Of a stretch of DNA of 64,000 bases, positions 41,884 through 55,058 are shown in pieces. How positions within the stretch are numbered: position 1 is the stretch's first letter; each line of letters starts with the position of its first letter. The notes under the pieces were generated by a model, which was not told the origin of the DNA, made no database searches, and saw only the letters and a program-made list of their open reading frames with translations. The position numbers and the translations under genes were made by a program. Origin of the DNA: Melastoma dodecandrum (Eukaryota > Streptophyta > Magnoliopsida > Myrtales > Melastomataceae); NCBI GenBank assembly GCA_029817715.1, contig JARUPY010000079.1:1674001-1738000 (forward strand), given 5' to 3'.

Positions 41884-44800
41884 GTTTTTGCAGTGGTCCA
41901 CAATAACTCTATGGATCATGCAGAAAACTGGATATTTGACTCAGGGTGCTCTAACCATATGATAAGTGAGTAAGAGAAGGTACAGGAGCTGTTAGAATAC
42001 AAAGGACAGCGAGTCGTCGTCACCGCCAACAACTCAAGATTGCCCATTGCCTATATCAGTAAGACTGTCATAGAAGGTGATAACAGTTCCAGCAAGGTGC
42101 AACAGTAGAGTAGAGAGTCTGTCAAAGAAGAATCTTCTGTCAGTAGCCCAACAGACAGCTCCTGGCAACTTCGTGGTGTTTGGGCCTGATGATGTGAAGG
42201 TGTACTGTGATTTACAGTTTTCAGGGACACTATTAATGGAAGGGCGGAAGGTCAACTTTATCTACGTTCTGTTTGCAGAATCTGCATATGTAGATAAAGT
42301 GAAGAAGAACGAGACAACGGGTCTTTGGCACGAGAGACTTGGACATGTCGGCTATCACAAGTTGAAGATCATGATGAGTAAGGAGATGCTGAAGGGTTTT
42401 CTGTTGTTGGAGGTGAATGACGACAATGTCTGTGTTGGCTGCCAGTACGGGAAAGCACCCCAGTTACCGTACGAAGATTCCAAGTATAGAGCTGAAGAAC
42501 CATCGCAACTGATTCACTCTGATGTGTTTGGACTAGTGAAGCACCCATCAGTAGGCGGTTACAAATACATGGTGACATTCATTGATGACTACTCCAGGTA
42601 CGTTTGGATAGACTTCATGAAAGAGAAGTCATAAGTCATTCAGAAATTCAGAGAGTTCTAGATCGAGGCGGAAAACGATATGCAAACGAAGGTGAGGTGT
42701 CTATGCACCGACAATGGGGGAGAATATACCTCCAAGGAATTTGCTGAGTATCTCAAGGAGTTGAAGGAAATAAGACAGTTGACATGCCCTCACACACCAC
42801 AGCAGAACTAAGTGGCCGAAAGGAAGAACATACATGTCGAAGTATGTTGCATGCAAGGTACGTCCCAGGATGATACTGGGCCGAGTGCATGAAGACAACT
42901 GTAGACATTATAAACAGGTTACCTCAAGCTCGCCTCAACTTCAAGACACCATTCGAGCTACTATGGAAGATGAAGCCAATAGTAAGTCACTTCCGCTTCG
43001 GGTGTGTCTGCTATGTGTTCATCCCTAACCACCTGCGAAGCAAGTTCGACAAGAAGGCGATCAAGTGCATCTTCGTAGGATATGACATAGAGAGAAAAGG
43101 ATGGAGATGTTGTGATCCTATGACCAACAAGTGCACTATATCAAGGAACGTCGTCTTTGATGAGACCCTTCGTGGTGGCCGCCTTCAAAGGAAGTAGAAG
43201 ATACTGACAAGAACCAGCAGGAGGAAGTACCATTAAAGCAGTCATCGAGGAAACAATAGAAGAAACTCCAGTTTCCAGAAATAGTGATGAAGAAGAAGAT
43301 CGACAATGGCAGACCGGAGTCTATCAACGATCTCCTCAAGATATGATGGAAGAAGAATGAGATAATACAACACTGCTAAAAAGATCTACAAGACAACGTA
43401 GACCTCCGACAGGATACATCGATGTGGCACTTGCTGAAGATATTGATCCACATGAGCCATCAACCTATGAAGAAGCATCAAAGCACAAGGTATAATGAGA
43501 AGCCATGCAAGAAGAGATTCAGGCCTTAGAAGAAAACCAGACTTGGGACTTGGTTCCCAAACCCAGCGAAGTAAGACCAATATTCTGCAAATGGGTCTAC
43601 AAGAAAAGACTCGCCCTGATGGCAAAATAGAAAGATACAAAGCTCGACTTGTCGCTCGAGGATTCTCACAGCAGTACGGCTTGGACTACAATGAGACTTT
43701 CAGTCTAGTTGCGAAGATAACAACTGTCCGAGTACTGCTCGTCCTAGCAGCAAGTAAGTCTTGGAAACTTTGGCAGTTGGACGTGAAGAATGCCTTCCTA
43801 CATGGAGAGTTAGATAAAAAATCTACATGGAGCAACCACAGGGCTTTATTGACAAAGATCAACCAAACTATGTCTACAAGTTAAGGAAAGCTTTATATGG
43901 GCTTAAGCAGGTCCGAGAGCCTGGTACGGCAAGATTGTAGAATTCCTACTCGAGTGGATATACTCTTGCCGTAGCTGACTCAAGCCTCTTCATCAAAGTC
44001 CAAGAAGAGAAGATTGCAGTGGTACTTGTATACGTGGATGATCTCATCATCACAGGAGATGACAATATGGAGATCAAACAGATGAAGGAGAATCTTTTTG
44101 TGCGCTTCCACATGAAGGAGCTTGGAGAATTGAAACGCTTTCTTGGACTAGTAGTTGAAGAAATTCCAGAAGGCTTGTTCCTATGTCAAGAAAAATATGC
44201 GAAGGAGCTACTAAAGAAATATGGGATGCAAGAGTGCAAGTCGATACACCCATCGAGTTCAACGCCAAGCTTAGCAAAAATGAAGGCAAAGATCTTGAAG
44301 ACCCGACGATGTATCGTCAAGTAGTGGGAAGTCTAATCTATCTTACACATACAAGACCAGAGCTATTGGTATAGTGAGCAGATTTATGCAATCTCCAAAG
44401 AAACCTCACCTTGAAGCAGTTTGTCGGATACTGAGGTACATTAAGGGCACCTTTGATTAAAGAATACTCCATAAAAGAGAAGAAGATTGCAAACTCGCCG
44501 GGTACGGCAACGCGGACTATGTCAGAGACCGCGATACTAGAAGGTCAACGACATGTTATGTATTCACTGTCGCATGGGGAGCAGTATCATGGTGCAGTAA
44601 GCGACAACCAACAGTTTCACCCTCAACGACAAAAGCGAAGTATAGAGCTGCTGCAACCGCAACACAAGAAGATATTTGGCTAATGCAGCTCATGCGAGAC
44701 CTTCATAAGCAAACTGACTATGGAGTTCCTCTATCATGCGACAACCGATCAGCGATCTAACTAGCAGAAAACCCAGTGTTTCATGCATGAACCAAACACG

Positions 44801-44900
44801 TAGAAGTCCACTATCACTTCTTAAGAGAAAAGGTGTTGCAAGGAGAAATCATGCTGCAACATATCGGTACTAGAGACTAACCGGCAGACATCTTCACCAA
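41884..44900 (+). pseudogene. Copia pol (protease, integrase, RT, RNase H), broken
   Basis: DSG of the protease is at about 41938-41946. The integrase zinc finger ([21 protein letters not shown]) and core start ([17 protein letters not shown]) fall in 42077-42634, then a frame break. RT has [20 protein letters not shown] (about 43635-43695) and YVDD at 44031-44042; RNase H traces run to 44880. Many stops are TAG or TAA. Confidence 0.87.
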
Positions 44901-45799
44901 AGGACTTAACATAAGCAAATTCGAGGAGTTTTGCATACAACTCGGCATGACTAAAAGGGAGTCGGTGTTGAGGAGGAGTGTTGAAATAAACCAAGACCGT
45001 GCTCTTCTAGATTTCTCTCGGGTACCCCTCCCTCCCTCTCTCTCAATTTCTAGATCTTTCTCTGCTCGTAGCAATTTAGGAAAAGGTAGGTAGAAATTTT
45101 GGCTATCAAGAAAGCTGCTTAATTTGTAGAAGGAAACAATACTTAAGAAATTGTTGAACCATTCGAGGAAAGAAGGTGAAAATTTAACTTAATTTGTAGA
45201 TTTACAGAAAAAAAGAACAAATTATATGGGGCATCATTCTTGCTGCAATCAACAGAAGGTGAAGCAGGGGCTTTGGTCACTTGAGGAAGACGAGAAGCTC
45301 GTCCGTTTTATTACAACTTATGGCTACGGCTGCTAGAGCAAAGTCCTCGAGAAAGCCAGTAAGCTTTAGGACCCAAAGCTCTTGATGTGGATTGCGTGTG
45401 TTCGCGTGCTCGAAACATTCTTGGATCTGGTTTCGCTTTCCTTAGGGTTGCAGAGATGCGGGAAGAGTTGCAGGCTGCGATGGATAAATTATTTACAACA
45501 GGACATTCCGAGGGGGAGATTCTCTCCCGAGGAGGAGAAGAAGTTCATCTGCATCCACGGCGTAGTCGGAAACAGGTTTTTCTTACCTGCTAAACCCCAA
45601 TCCCTCATTCCTAGAGAAAATCTCGCAATTTCTGAGTTTGGAGCACGGTTTCCTGAAATACATGACGCGGCTGGTAGTCGGATTATAATATGAAACGGGG
45701 ACGATACGAATCGATTGATGTGCTTGTATGTAGGTGGGCACATATCGCAAGCCATCTCCCAGGAAGAACAGACAACGAGATTAAGAACTATTGGAATTC

Positions 45800-46484
45800 T
45801 GTTGCAGAAAAATCCACAGTTGGGGTTGACAATGGTGGTAGAAGCAACTGAGGAAGGAGAAGGGGAGAGAACTATTGGAGTTGAAGAAGATGGACGTCAC
45901 GAAGCAACTGAGGAAGGAGAAGGGAAGACAACTATTGGAGTTGGGGGAGACGGACTTCACGAGGAGAACATGGGAGGAAAGTCAAAAGAGCCAAGACTAG
46001 GCCAAGAGTTGGGCTCCAAAGGGCTGAGGGAGATTCTGATGGGTTGGAAGGAGGCTTTGGAGATGACCCACAAGCGAAAGACGAACTTGAAGTGAATGTA
46101 GGAGTGTGGGGCTTTCTGAAGAATTACTCAGAAATTGGTAACGACATCCCATCTTCATCAGCCGCAACAGAACAACAATAAGGGGCGAGCATCAGTGACT
46201 AAAGAGAGAGAATAAGAAAAAGAAAAAAAAAACAGAATGGAGATTAAGATATTTTCGTTGTGTGGAATCGGGTGGGTTGTGACGTTGTAGATTTGATAGG
46301 AGGTGGAGGTGATGTAAGGGTCTTCTCCGATGTGTGGAGTTGTCTGGGTGTCTTTCTGTTTTCCTTTTGTTGAGGATTCTTAATTGGTGGATTCCTTAAG
46401 CTGTGGTTGAATTTTCTGGTATTAGTGAATACCATGGGAAAGTTCAACTTCATTTGGTTGTGTTTTGTGTTGATTCACGCATCA
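45800..46484 (+). repeat. 5' LTR of the chromovirus
   Basis: 685 bp, TG...CA ends. It contains an internal near-duplication (GAAGCAACTGAGGAAGGAGAAGGG occurs at about 45841 and 45901 as two related 60-bp blocks), also seen in the 3' LTR. Confidence 0.93.
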
Positions 46485-46487
46485 AGA

Positions 46488-46499
46488 TGGTATCAGAGC
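46488..46499 (+). other. tRNA-Met primer-binding site of the chromovirus
   Basis: TGGTATCAGAGC lies four bases after the 5' LTR end. Confidence 0.92.
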
Positions 46500-47970
46500 A
46501 TGAATGCTCGAGTTCCCATGTGAGGATGCCTTTTGCAGAATTCACGAGGTCCCGACAGGTGTTGATAGAGATGGAGGCTGTGCAGGAAACATTGCAGGAA
46601 GTTATGGGGAAGTTGGATAATTTGGGAACTCAAGTTACTAGGTTGGGAGTGTAGTTTGTAGGGTTGGATGCGTGGGTAGGAGCTATGGAGGGGAGAACTA
46701 GAAGTAGGGAAGAGATTCCTCTGAGGAAGGACAAATTTTTTAACTAAGATGAGAAGGACGCAGTCCCAGAATGGAAGAAAGGCAATTTGTAGAACCAAGA
46801 AGAGAAGGGCGCAGTCCCAGGTTGAATGGAGGTAATTCTAGACTGGAAGAAGGATACTATTCTGGATTTAAAAAAGAAGAACGCATTCTAAGACCTAAAA
46901 ATAGGGTAATGCGTCAAACTAAAGTAGATTTTTCCTCTTTCGATGGTAATGTCGTACATGAATGGATCTTCAAAAGTGAACGATTTTTCGAACTAGATGA
47001 GACACCTGCCGAATTGAAGGTGAGCATGGTATCGATACATTTAACTGGTTCTGCTATGGAGTGGCATTATGCCTTTTTGAAGAACAGGGAACTCACGGGA
47101 GCTGTTAGTTGGAAGGAATATGCTGCTTCTTTTTGGCTCTCGTGAACTTACAAGACCAATAGCAATGTGGAAACATTTGATGGAGGGAAGGAGTTATACT
47201 GATTATGTAGAGGAGTTCATATCCTTGGTGACTAGAGTTGAATTATCCCCCGATGACCAAGTGACCATGTTCATTGAGGGACTTAAGAAGGAAACCAGAA
47301 AGTTAATGACTGCTTTCAATCCCAAGATGTTGCACCATGCAATCGCTTTGGGAAAAACTTTAACTGGAGATGAGGAGGGCTACATTGGAAAGAATATAGA
47401 ATTGATTCAGAGAGATATCAGGGGGATCAATGGCAAGGACCACCTAAGGTAAATAGAGTAGAATCATGGCAAGGACCTCCTAGAGGGGTTAGTACATTTT
47501 CTTCAAATAGAATTTCTCCCAAATGGTTCGGTGGTAACAAAGGACATGAAGGAGGCCAGAAAAGTTTTGGATAAGGAAGTAACAGGTCTCAAACATATCA
47601 ACCACATTACAAAAGGTTATCTCTTGCTGAAATGGAGGAAAAAAGAGCAAAAGGGCTTTGTTTTTGGTATGATGAGAAGTACACATTTAATCACAAGTGC
47701 AACAAAAGACGATTATATGCAGTGATGTTAGAAGATAACGGAGATTTGGCTGATGAAGAATTGGCAGCGATAGAAGGGACAATGTCATATGACTCAAAAG
47801 ATAGGAGAAGAAGGAGGACATGAAACAGAGGGTGGTAGGACTGTGGAGCTTGAAGGTGGAGAGGAGATGCCAGTTTTGTCCATACATGCTTGATATGGGG
47901 TTGAGATGAGTCTAAAAAATCATACTATGAAGGTAACTGGGTACTATAAGTGGAGGGGATTAATAATACT
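46493..47970 (+). pseudogene. Chromovirus gag and protease start, broken
   Basis: Gag-like frames 46771-47145 (VDFSSFDGNVVHEWIFKSER, then MEWHYAFLKN) and 47120-47452 (MEGRSYTDYVEEFISLVTRV) belong to the retrotransposon gag family; a one-base shift separates them. The expected protease motif near 47960 (LVDSG in the family) reads L-V-D-L-stop, so the catalytic site is lost. Confidence 0.82.
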
Positions 47971-49870
47971 AGTGGATTTATGAAGCACACATAATTTCAT
48001 GGATCTTGCAGTGGCTAAACAAATTGGATGCCAAGTCCAACAAATACCTAGAAGAAAGGTCATGGTAGCAAACGGGGAAAAGTTACAGTGTGCCTCTAAA
48101 GTTAGGTCTTTTGCGTGGGAGATGCAAGGAGTTAAGTATGAGGCTGAAGTGTTACTAATGCACATAAAAGGGTGTGAATTAATTATGGGGATGGAGTGGC
48201 TTAACGCTTTGGGAACTGTTGTGTGGGATTTTCCTAAATTAACAATGAGATATAAGTTAGGTGGGCATGAAATAGAACTGGTGGTCGGGAAAAAAGAGTT
48301 TGCAAAGGTAAAACCTGGCATTTTTCACTGGATAAAGAGGAGATGGGGCTGATGGTCATTCCTAAACAATATGAAGCGGAGAAGTCTGATCAAAATCAAG
48401 AAGTTCCAGGTGTGGTGTTAGGGGTGCTACATAGGTTCCCTGGGATCTTGTAGAACCTAAGGAGCTACCACCCAAGAGAAAGCATGATCATGCCATACCT
48501 TCAAAGACATGAGTTCAGGGGTTGAACTTAAGACCTTATCGTTATTCAAGCTCCCAAAAGGATGTTATTGAGAAACTGGTGCAAGAGATGCTACAGACAG
48601 GCATAATCAGACACGTCACAAGTCCTTTTTCATCCCCTGTGGCATTAGTCAAGCAGAAAGATGGAAGTTGGAAGTTGTGTATTGATTATCGGGAGCTTAA
48701 TAAGAGGACAATCAAAGATAAATTCCCTATTCCAATCATTGAGGAACTATTGGATGAACTTCATGGTGCAGCTTGGTTTTCTAAACTGGATTTAAGGTAT
48801 GGGTATTATCAAATTAGGGTGAGAGAAGAAGACATCCCAAAAGCAGCTTTCAAGACCCATGAGAGGCATTAAGAATTTATAGTCATGCCACTTGGACTAA
48901 CCAATGCACCAACCACTTTTTAAAGTCTAATGAATGAGGTTTTCAGACCATGTTTAAGGAAGTTTGTGTTGGTCTTCTTTGACGATATATTGGTGAATTG
49001 CCCTACATTAGAATCTCATGTGACTCATTTGACTGCAGTTTTGAAACTTTACAGAAGCATTCTTTATTTGCTAAGCTCAGTAAGTGTTCTTTTGTAGAAA
49101 GAAAAGTGGAGTACTTGGAACACTTTATTGAGGCAGGGGGAGTTACACTGGTCAGTTCCCACAACTATCAAGCAACTGAGAGGATTTTTGGGCCTAACTG
49201 GTTACTATAGACGATTTGTTCGAAACTATGGCAACATTAGCAGGCCCTTAACTCAATTACTGAAGAAGGACTCTTTCATATGGTCTCATCTGGCTTAGCA
49301 AGCTTTTAATCAATTGAAAGAGGCTATGGTGACTGCTCCTACTCTGGCCTTGCTTGACTTTAGTTAGGAGTTTGTAGTAGAAACAGATGCATGTCATACA
49401 GGAATTGAAGCGGTATTGATGCAAAAAAGCCATCCAATTGCTTTCATAAGTAAAGCATTAGGCCCCAGACATGTGGGACTATCAGTATAATAAGGAGTTG
49501 CTCTCTATTGTGTATGCAGTGGATAAGTGGAGGCACTACTTGATTGAGAGGCATCTTGTTATAAAAACTGACCATTAGGGCTTAAAGTTCCTCTTAGAGT
49601 AAAAATTACACAATGAGATGCAGTTTAGATGGCTTACTAATCTTCTGGGGTTTGATTATGAAATTAGCTACAAAAAGGAAAGCATAATGTGGTGGCTCAT
49701 GCATTATCAAGAATACCCAGTTATGAGGTCATGGCTATTGTCTGATTTACAACAGGGAACCCTCCTGGATACAATTAAGTCCAGCTGGCGGATGGACTCT
49801 TATATACAGCAAGTGATGCAGAAATTACAGGAAGGGGAATCTACAGTGTTTGAATACGACAAGGGCTGTT
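47971..49870 (+). pseudogene. Chromovirus protease remainder, RT and RNase H
   Basis: Protease C-terminal part at 47999-48352. RT 48522-48872 holds [27 protein letters not shown] and [21 protein letters not shown] follows at about 48978. RNase H starts near 49375 (VVETDA). Stops at 48870, 49296-49298 (TAG where Gln is expected) and 49365-49367 (TAG) break it. Confidence 0.88.
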
Positions 49871-51192
49871 AGTGAAGAAAGGAAAGTTAGTGGTGGGGAA
49901 TAATCGGGAACTGGGGAAATAGTTCATTGAAACCTTTCATGCAACGGCAGTTGGTGGACATTCTAGAATACTTGCTACGACAAAGATGATCACTAGTTTT
50001 AGTTATTGGAAAGGGAGGGAAAAATATGTGAGAGAATTCATCAAGGAATATTCAGAGTGTCAGAAGTGTAAGTATGACCAAGCAGCTTGTCCTAGACTAT
50101 TACAACCACTCCCTATTCCTAAAGCAATGTGAACAGACGTTAGCGTGGATTTTATTTCAGGACTACCAAAGTCCATGGGCAAGGAAGTGATTATGATGGT
50201 AGTAGATCGACTAACCAAATATGCCCATTTTGCAGCTTTAAAACATCCTTATTCAGCAATGTCAGTGGCAGAACCGTTCTTAAATACTGTGTTTAAACTA
50301 CATGGCTTGCCCAATACAATTATCAATGATCGTGATGCTGTGTTCTTGAGTGATTTTTGGCAGAATTTGTTCAGATTGCAGGGGGTAGACCTAAGGTTAT
50401 CTACAACTTACCATCCACAACCGGATGGACAGACGGAAGTGGTAAATTGATGTTTGGAAACCTACTTAAGATGCATGTGTTCTGACTGTCCTCATCTATG
50501 GAGTAAGTGGTTACCTGTGGCTGAGTGGTGGTACAACACCACTTACCACTCTACTATTCATTTGTCACCATTTGAGGCATTATATGGATATGAACCCCCT
50601 ATTCATATGCCATACGGGGAAAACTACTAATAAATTGGTAGATTGGAGTTAGCGGACAAGGAAGCAATGATCATACTTCTCAGATTCCATTTCCACAGGG
50701 CTCATAATAGGATGATACATATTGCTAACGAAAGAAGATCAGATCGGAAATTTCAAATAGGGGATATGGTGCTTGTTAAGTTCCAACTATATAACCAGAC
50801 ATCAATCGAGGAGAGACAAAACCACAGCAAACTAAGTCCATTATAACATGGTCCCTACATGGTTCTAGATAGGAATGGAAGAGTGGCCCATCATTTAGAT
50901 TTACCCCGTATTTCTCAAGTGCACCCAACATTTCATGTATCCAGGCTAAAGAGGGCAACATGAGTTGATGGGCATACCTCTTGACATCTTTCCAGAACTT
51001 TAGATTCGCCAGTACCCGAGTATATTTTACAGAGAAAAATGGTTAAAAGGGGGAATAGGGCTGTCACTCAGGTTCTTATCAAATAGAGTAACAGATCAGA
51101 AGAGGAAGCAACTTGGGAGTACCTCTACGACCTTCAGTAGAAGTACCGAGAGATCACCGTTGAGGATAAGGGTGCTACTGAGAAAGCGGTAT
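49871..51192 (+). pseudogene. Chromovirus integrase and chromodomain-like end
   Basis: The integrase core 50145-50450 has MDFISGLPKS, VVDRLTKYAHF and TTYHPQPDGQTEVVN, the gypsy integrase signature. A zinc-finger remnant lies near 49940-50080. The end near 51100-51135 resembles a chromodomain C-terminus (EEATWEYLYDLQ followed by a stop). Confidence 0.85.
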
Positions 51193-51867
51193 TGTTACAG
51201 AAAAATCCACAGTTGGGGTTGGCAATGGTGGTAGAAGCAATTGACGAAGGAGAAGGGGAGACAGCTGTTAGAGTTGGGAAAGACGGACTTCACGAAGCAA
51301 CTGAGGAAGGAGTAGGGAAGACAGTTGTTGGAGTTGGGGGAGACGGACTTCACGAGGAGAACGTGAGAGGAAAGTCAAAGGCGCCAAGACCGGGTCAAGA
51401 GTTGGGCTCCAAAGGGCTGAGGGAGATTCTGATGGGTTGGAAGGAGGCTTTGGAGGACGACCTATAACCGATGGATAAACTTGAAGCGAATGAAGGAGTG
51501 CGGGGGTCGCGGAAGAATTACTCAAAAGTTGGTAACGGCATCCCATCTTCATCAGCTGCAACAGAACAATAATAAGAGGGGAGCATCAGTGACTGAAGAG
51601 AGAGAATAAGAAAAAGGAAAAAAACAGAATGGAGATTAAGATATTTTCAGTGTGTGGAATCGGGTGGGTTGTGACGGTGTAGATTTGATCGGAGGTGGAG
51701 GTGATGTAAAGGTCTTCTCTGACGTGTGGAGTTAGCCGGTTGTCTTTCTGTTTTCCTTTTGTTGAGGATTCATCTTAATTGGTGAATTCCTTAAGCTGTG
51801 GTTGAATTTTCTGATATCTGTGAATACCAGCTTCAATTGGTTGTGTTTTGTGATGATTCACACATCA
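51193..51867 (+). repeat. 3' LTR of the chromovirus
   Basis: 675 bp, aligned with 45800-46484, ending ACACATCA immediately before the AATTC duplication. Confidence 0.93.
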
Positions 51868-51990
51868 AATTCCTGGATCAAGAAGGTAAGAAAATCTTCA
51901 TGGAGAGCAACAACAACCGAGACAATGGTGACAACTGTAGACACCACCTCCGTTTCTACCAATAACTTCACTTCTTAAAACCCTAAATTA

Positions 51991-53453
51991 ATTAACGTCA
52001 ATGGCAGTGTTAACCCGAGCAATGACGCGAATCCATTCCTCATCAAGACTCTTCCTCCGCAGCCAAATCACCATCCCTTCTTCGTATTCAAGAAACCGTT
52101 TCCTTTTCCCCATGGCATTTGTTTATGTTCGATGCCGTAGTGGCCTCCCTCGATGGGATCTCCAACGACAACACAACGACATCCCCCCAGAGTTGTTACT
52201 CGAATCATCCACTCCATTCACGCCTTGGGAAGTGAACAACGATGCCCATCAAATCCAGGCGGTGACCGTAGTTCTGGCTCCTCTGCCTTTTGACTACCAC
52301 CCTTCATAGAGAAGGGTATGAATGAGAAGGTGGATCGGGAACAGGGAGATGGCCGGATCTCGAGTGCCTGACTAGGCAAGATCAGTTGAACGACTGGGTG
52401 GAGTCACAGCAATGCACTAATTATCTCTTCTAGGAAAGCGACATCCATGGAGAGTCGCTCGGTGGAGAGAATCGTTTCGCAGAGGCTCTCGCCGCAACAA
52501 ATATGGGATTGGCTAGCCTGCCTTCGTTTTTTCGTCAATGTGAGTTTGAATCCGATCCCTCCTGAGGCTTGGATGGATATGAGGCTTGTATATGTATATA
52601 AAGAGGATTTGTTATTCCATGAAGTGTAATTTCCTCTTTCCCATCACGAGAAATGTATCAATAATAAAGACGCCTCGACTGTTGGGATCTGAAATATCTA
52701 AAGAGAATTTTTCATGTTAATTTAATCATTTTAATTATATATTTTTTATAAAGTAATTCTATTAAAGCAAAGTGTATGTTTTTGTGCTTTTGAGTTTAGC
52801 TCAAATTTTCTGTTTTAGCATTAATTTAGATTGTTATATAATTTGGTCGCCCAATTTTGTTTTTATATTAATTTTAACCGATCTTTGATTTAATCATGCG
52901 AAAGTCAAATAATGGCTTAATATAGTTTGACTCTTGTCCTATAATAGTATACCTTCAACCTCTCGTTCTCGTATTTATTCACCTTACCCCACATGTTCTG
53001 CAGCATCATATCCAACTTCTCCTTTTTTATCCATCAAAATCATAAAATAAAATTACGAAGGTTTCAATATTATTTCCTTTTATTAGTTAATATTTATTTA
53101 TTAAGATATTATTTAGCGTTCGCACGATTAAATCAAAATTGATCAAAATCAATATAAAAATAAAATTATGGCAAAACAAAAGTTGACTCCATGCCAATAT
53201 TTTGTCTTATATTAATGGAGTTCATATCCTGGACCGATTATTTGGGCCTCAATCAAAAGAACAAGCCCGTTGGGGCTAATGGCAAGAGCAACAAGATGGG
53301 CCCACTAATAAAAATCAATGGGCTGGGCCTGGGTTGGATTTTGATAAATCTTGATAAGCACCCACTTAAGTCTTAATTTAAGACGAAAAACTTGACCCAA
53401 TTCGATCAGATTAAACCGAATCCATCAAATCCACAACCACATATTTGGTCATT
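51991..53453. other. MYB 3' remnant, then intergenic
   Basis: Up to about 52620 there is GC-richer, coding-like sequence that could be the eroded C-terminus of the MYB (for example an ESDIHGESLGGENRFAEALAA frame behind a TAG near 52432). From 52630 on it is AT-rich flank. It is bounded by the polygalacturonase stop codon at 53454. Confidence 0.45.
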
Positions 53454-55058
53454 TCACCAATGTTTGATCCTATTAGAGCACATTTGGACTTCAATGCAGT
53501 CAATGGACAGGCTCTCCTCCGGGAACTGGCACGTCACCAGGGTCTCCTGTCCCTGATCCACCAACTGCCCGCACGGTCGAGGCACGACCCCGCTCGAGAT
53601 CCCCGCAACGTCGGTGCAGTTCCACTGGAGTTTCTTCGGCACCGGTGTGAGACTGATGGTGACATTGGAAATGCAGATCCCCGTGAAGGGATCGCCCGGG
53701 ATCCCTTCCAGCCGTCCTGCCATCGTGACATTATCCGCAACCATGTCCCTGTAGTTGATGTTCTGGATCATGGGGTAAGCATTAGGGTCGTAGTTGTTGT
53801 CTGGGTGGGATCCGTAGTTGCCCGTCATCCAGAATGCCCACTTCATCGTCTTCATGACCATCCCTCGTACGTATATGTCCTTGACGTAACCTCCTCGCCC
53901 GATGGCTGTCTTGATTCTAACCCCTGATTCTGAGTCTATCGCGAGGATGTCCTCTGCCCTCACGTCTTCTATGCCTCCAGACATCTCGCTTCCCAGTGCT
54001 ATGACCGCGCTGGTGGGGGAGATGCAGGTGAGTCGGCGGATCACAAGCTGCTTGGTCGGCATCCCATATGCAATGCCATACTCGTCCCAACCGCTCTTGA
54101 CGGCGACACAATCATCCCCAGATACTACGTAGCAGTCCTCGATTCTGGTATTCGTGCAAGAATCTGCCAACGAACAAAGGCATCAGATTCAAATATCTTT
54201 TTCTGATTTGCAGCACCAAACATTCCCAAATGTCACCGTCAGTCATACCCGGGTTGATTCCATCGGTGTTGGGCGAGTTTGTGGGCGCGATGATCGTGAT
54301 GCCCTGGACGATCACGTTGCTGCAGGCATGAAATGAAATGACACAAATTAACCAAAATAATTTCTGTGAAAGTGACAGCACACTTCGTCCGCAACTCTGA
54401 CCAAGACAATTCACCTGCTGTAAACAGGATGGACGTTCCATGACGGAGAGTCCAGCAAGGTGAGGTTCGAGATCTGAATCTTGTCCGAATACATGAGCTC
54501 AATGAGGTAAGGCCGTGTGAAATTAAGCTCCTTGCCGCGGAACTTCCGCCACCAGGTATCCCCCTGCCCGTTGATAGTCCCATTGTCCCCCGTGATGACA
54601 ATATCGGTGAGATTGGTTCCGAAGATGAGGCTAGCATACCTCCCTCCCTCTGCATCCCTCCCGCGCCCATAAGACGGCAGGGGTTCGATCAACGGCCAGT
54701 CCCTCTCGTCCTGCGAGGCGAGGATCACCGCGTCCCTGTGTAGGAATAACGTGAAGTGACTGCTGGTGATGTTGAAGCTCCCCGTGAGCCACCTCCCGGG
54801 AGGCACGTAAAGCTGGGAGCCGCCCATCGACTCGAACTGTCCGAGATACTCAATCGCGGCCCTGAACGCCAGGGTGTTCAGGGTAACGCCATCTCCCACC
54901 CCGCCGAACTCATCCAGGGAAGCGCTGTAGGACCTGCAGCTCATGGCGCTGTAGTGGAGGAACTCAGAGGACCTCCCGTCTCTCCTCCTGCCCTCGACTC
55001 CCGTCCCGGCGCATATGGAGAGCAGCAGAGAGGCCGCGAAGGCTAGCTTTGGAAGCAT
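53454..55058 (-). CDS. Polygalacturonase-like glycoside hydrolase, GH28
   Basis: Three exons, 54415-55058, 54249-54319 and 53454-54163, join to 1425 nt, a 474-residue protein with consistent GT-AG phases. The start at 55058 gives a hydrophobic signal peptide (LPKLAFAASLLLSICAGTG). GH28 landmarks are intact: SPNTDGINP, SGDDCVAVKSG with the catalytic Asp pair, the G-x-G region (ALGSEMSGG, which lacks the His of the classical GHG), and RIKTAIGRGG. Pectin hydrolases of this family loosen the cell wall outside the cell. The GHG change and the DFGGVGDG-like start place it in the plant clade of long 'probable polygalacturonase' proteins, whose activity is less studied. It is the longest intact host gene here. 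Confidence 0.94.

Larger units (their letters stand above)
40666..44990 (+). mobile_element. Ty1/copia element without recognised LTRs
   Basis: A tRNA-Met-like primer site (TGATATCAAAGC, about 40668-40679), a minisatellite leader, gag from 40939, protease, integrase, RT and RNase H follow in copia order. After the RNase H end there is AAAAGGGAG (polypurine-like) near 44954 and TGTTGAAATAAACC near 44980. No full LTR pair was found. It ends about 200 bp before the MYB start codon. Confidence 0.8.
45800..51867 (+). mobile_element. Ty3/gypsy chromovirus inserted in MYB exon 3
   Basis: A 6068-bp element flanked by a perfect 5-bp duplication AATTC (45795-45799 and 51868-51872). LTRs are 45800-46484 and 51193-51867, both starting TGTT(G/A)CAGAAAAATCC and ending TCAC(G/A)CATCA. 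The gag, protease, RT, RNase H and integrase order is gypsy, and a chromodomain-like end (ATWEYLYDLQ) after integrase points to a chromovirus. The LTRs are similar but not identical, and pol is full of stops, so it is not currently active. Confidence 0.95.
45226..51990 (+). pseudogene. R2R3-MYB gene (MYB61/MYB86-like) with nonsense codon and retroelement in exon 3
   Basis: Exon 1 45226-45358 opens MGHHSCCNQQKVKQGLWSLE and covers most of the R2 repeat; exon 2 45446-45575 gives [14 protein letters not shown] and the start of R3; exon 3 starts at 45734 with [20 protein letters not shown]. Splice phases fit. Such factors bind promoters in the nucleus, for example in secondary wall or epidermal programmes. 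Codon 37, Trp in the family (GCW), is TAG (45334-45336). Exon 3 is then split after 45799 by a 6-kb chromovirus and resumes at 51868. The frame after the insertion reads WIKK and ends in a stop near 51980. Coding-like sequence continues to about 52620 with further stops. Confidence 0.9.

Noticed and set aside
53445..53927. Plus-strand open frame over the polygalacturonase
   Set aside because: Shadow of GH28 exon 3, which has all catalytic motifs on the minus strand.
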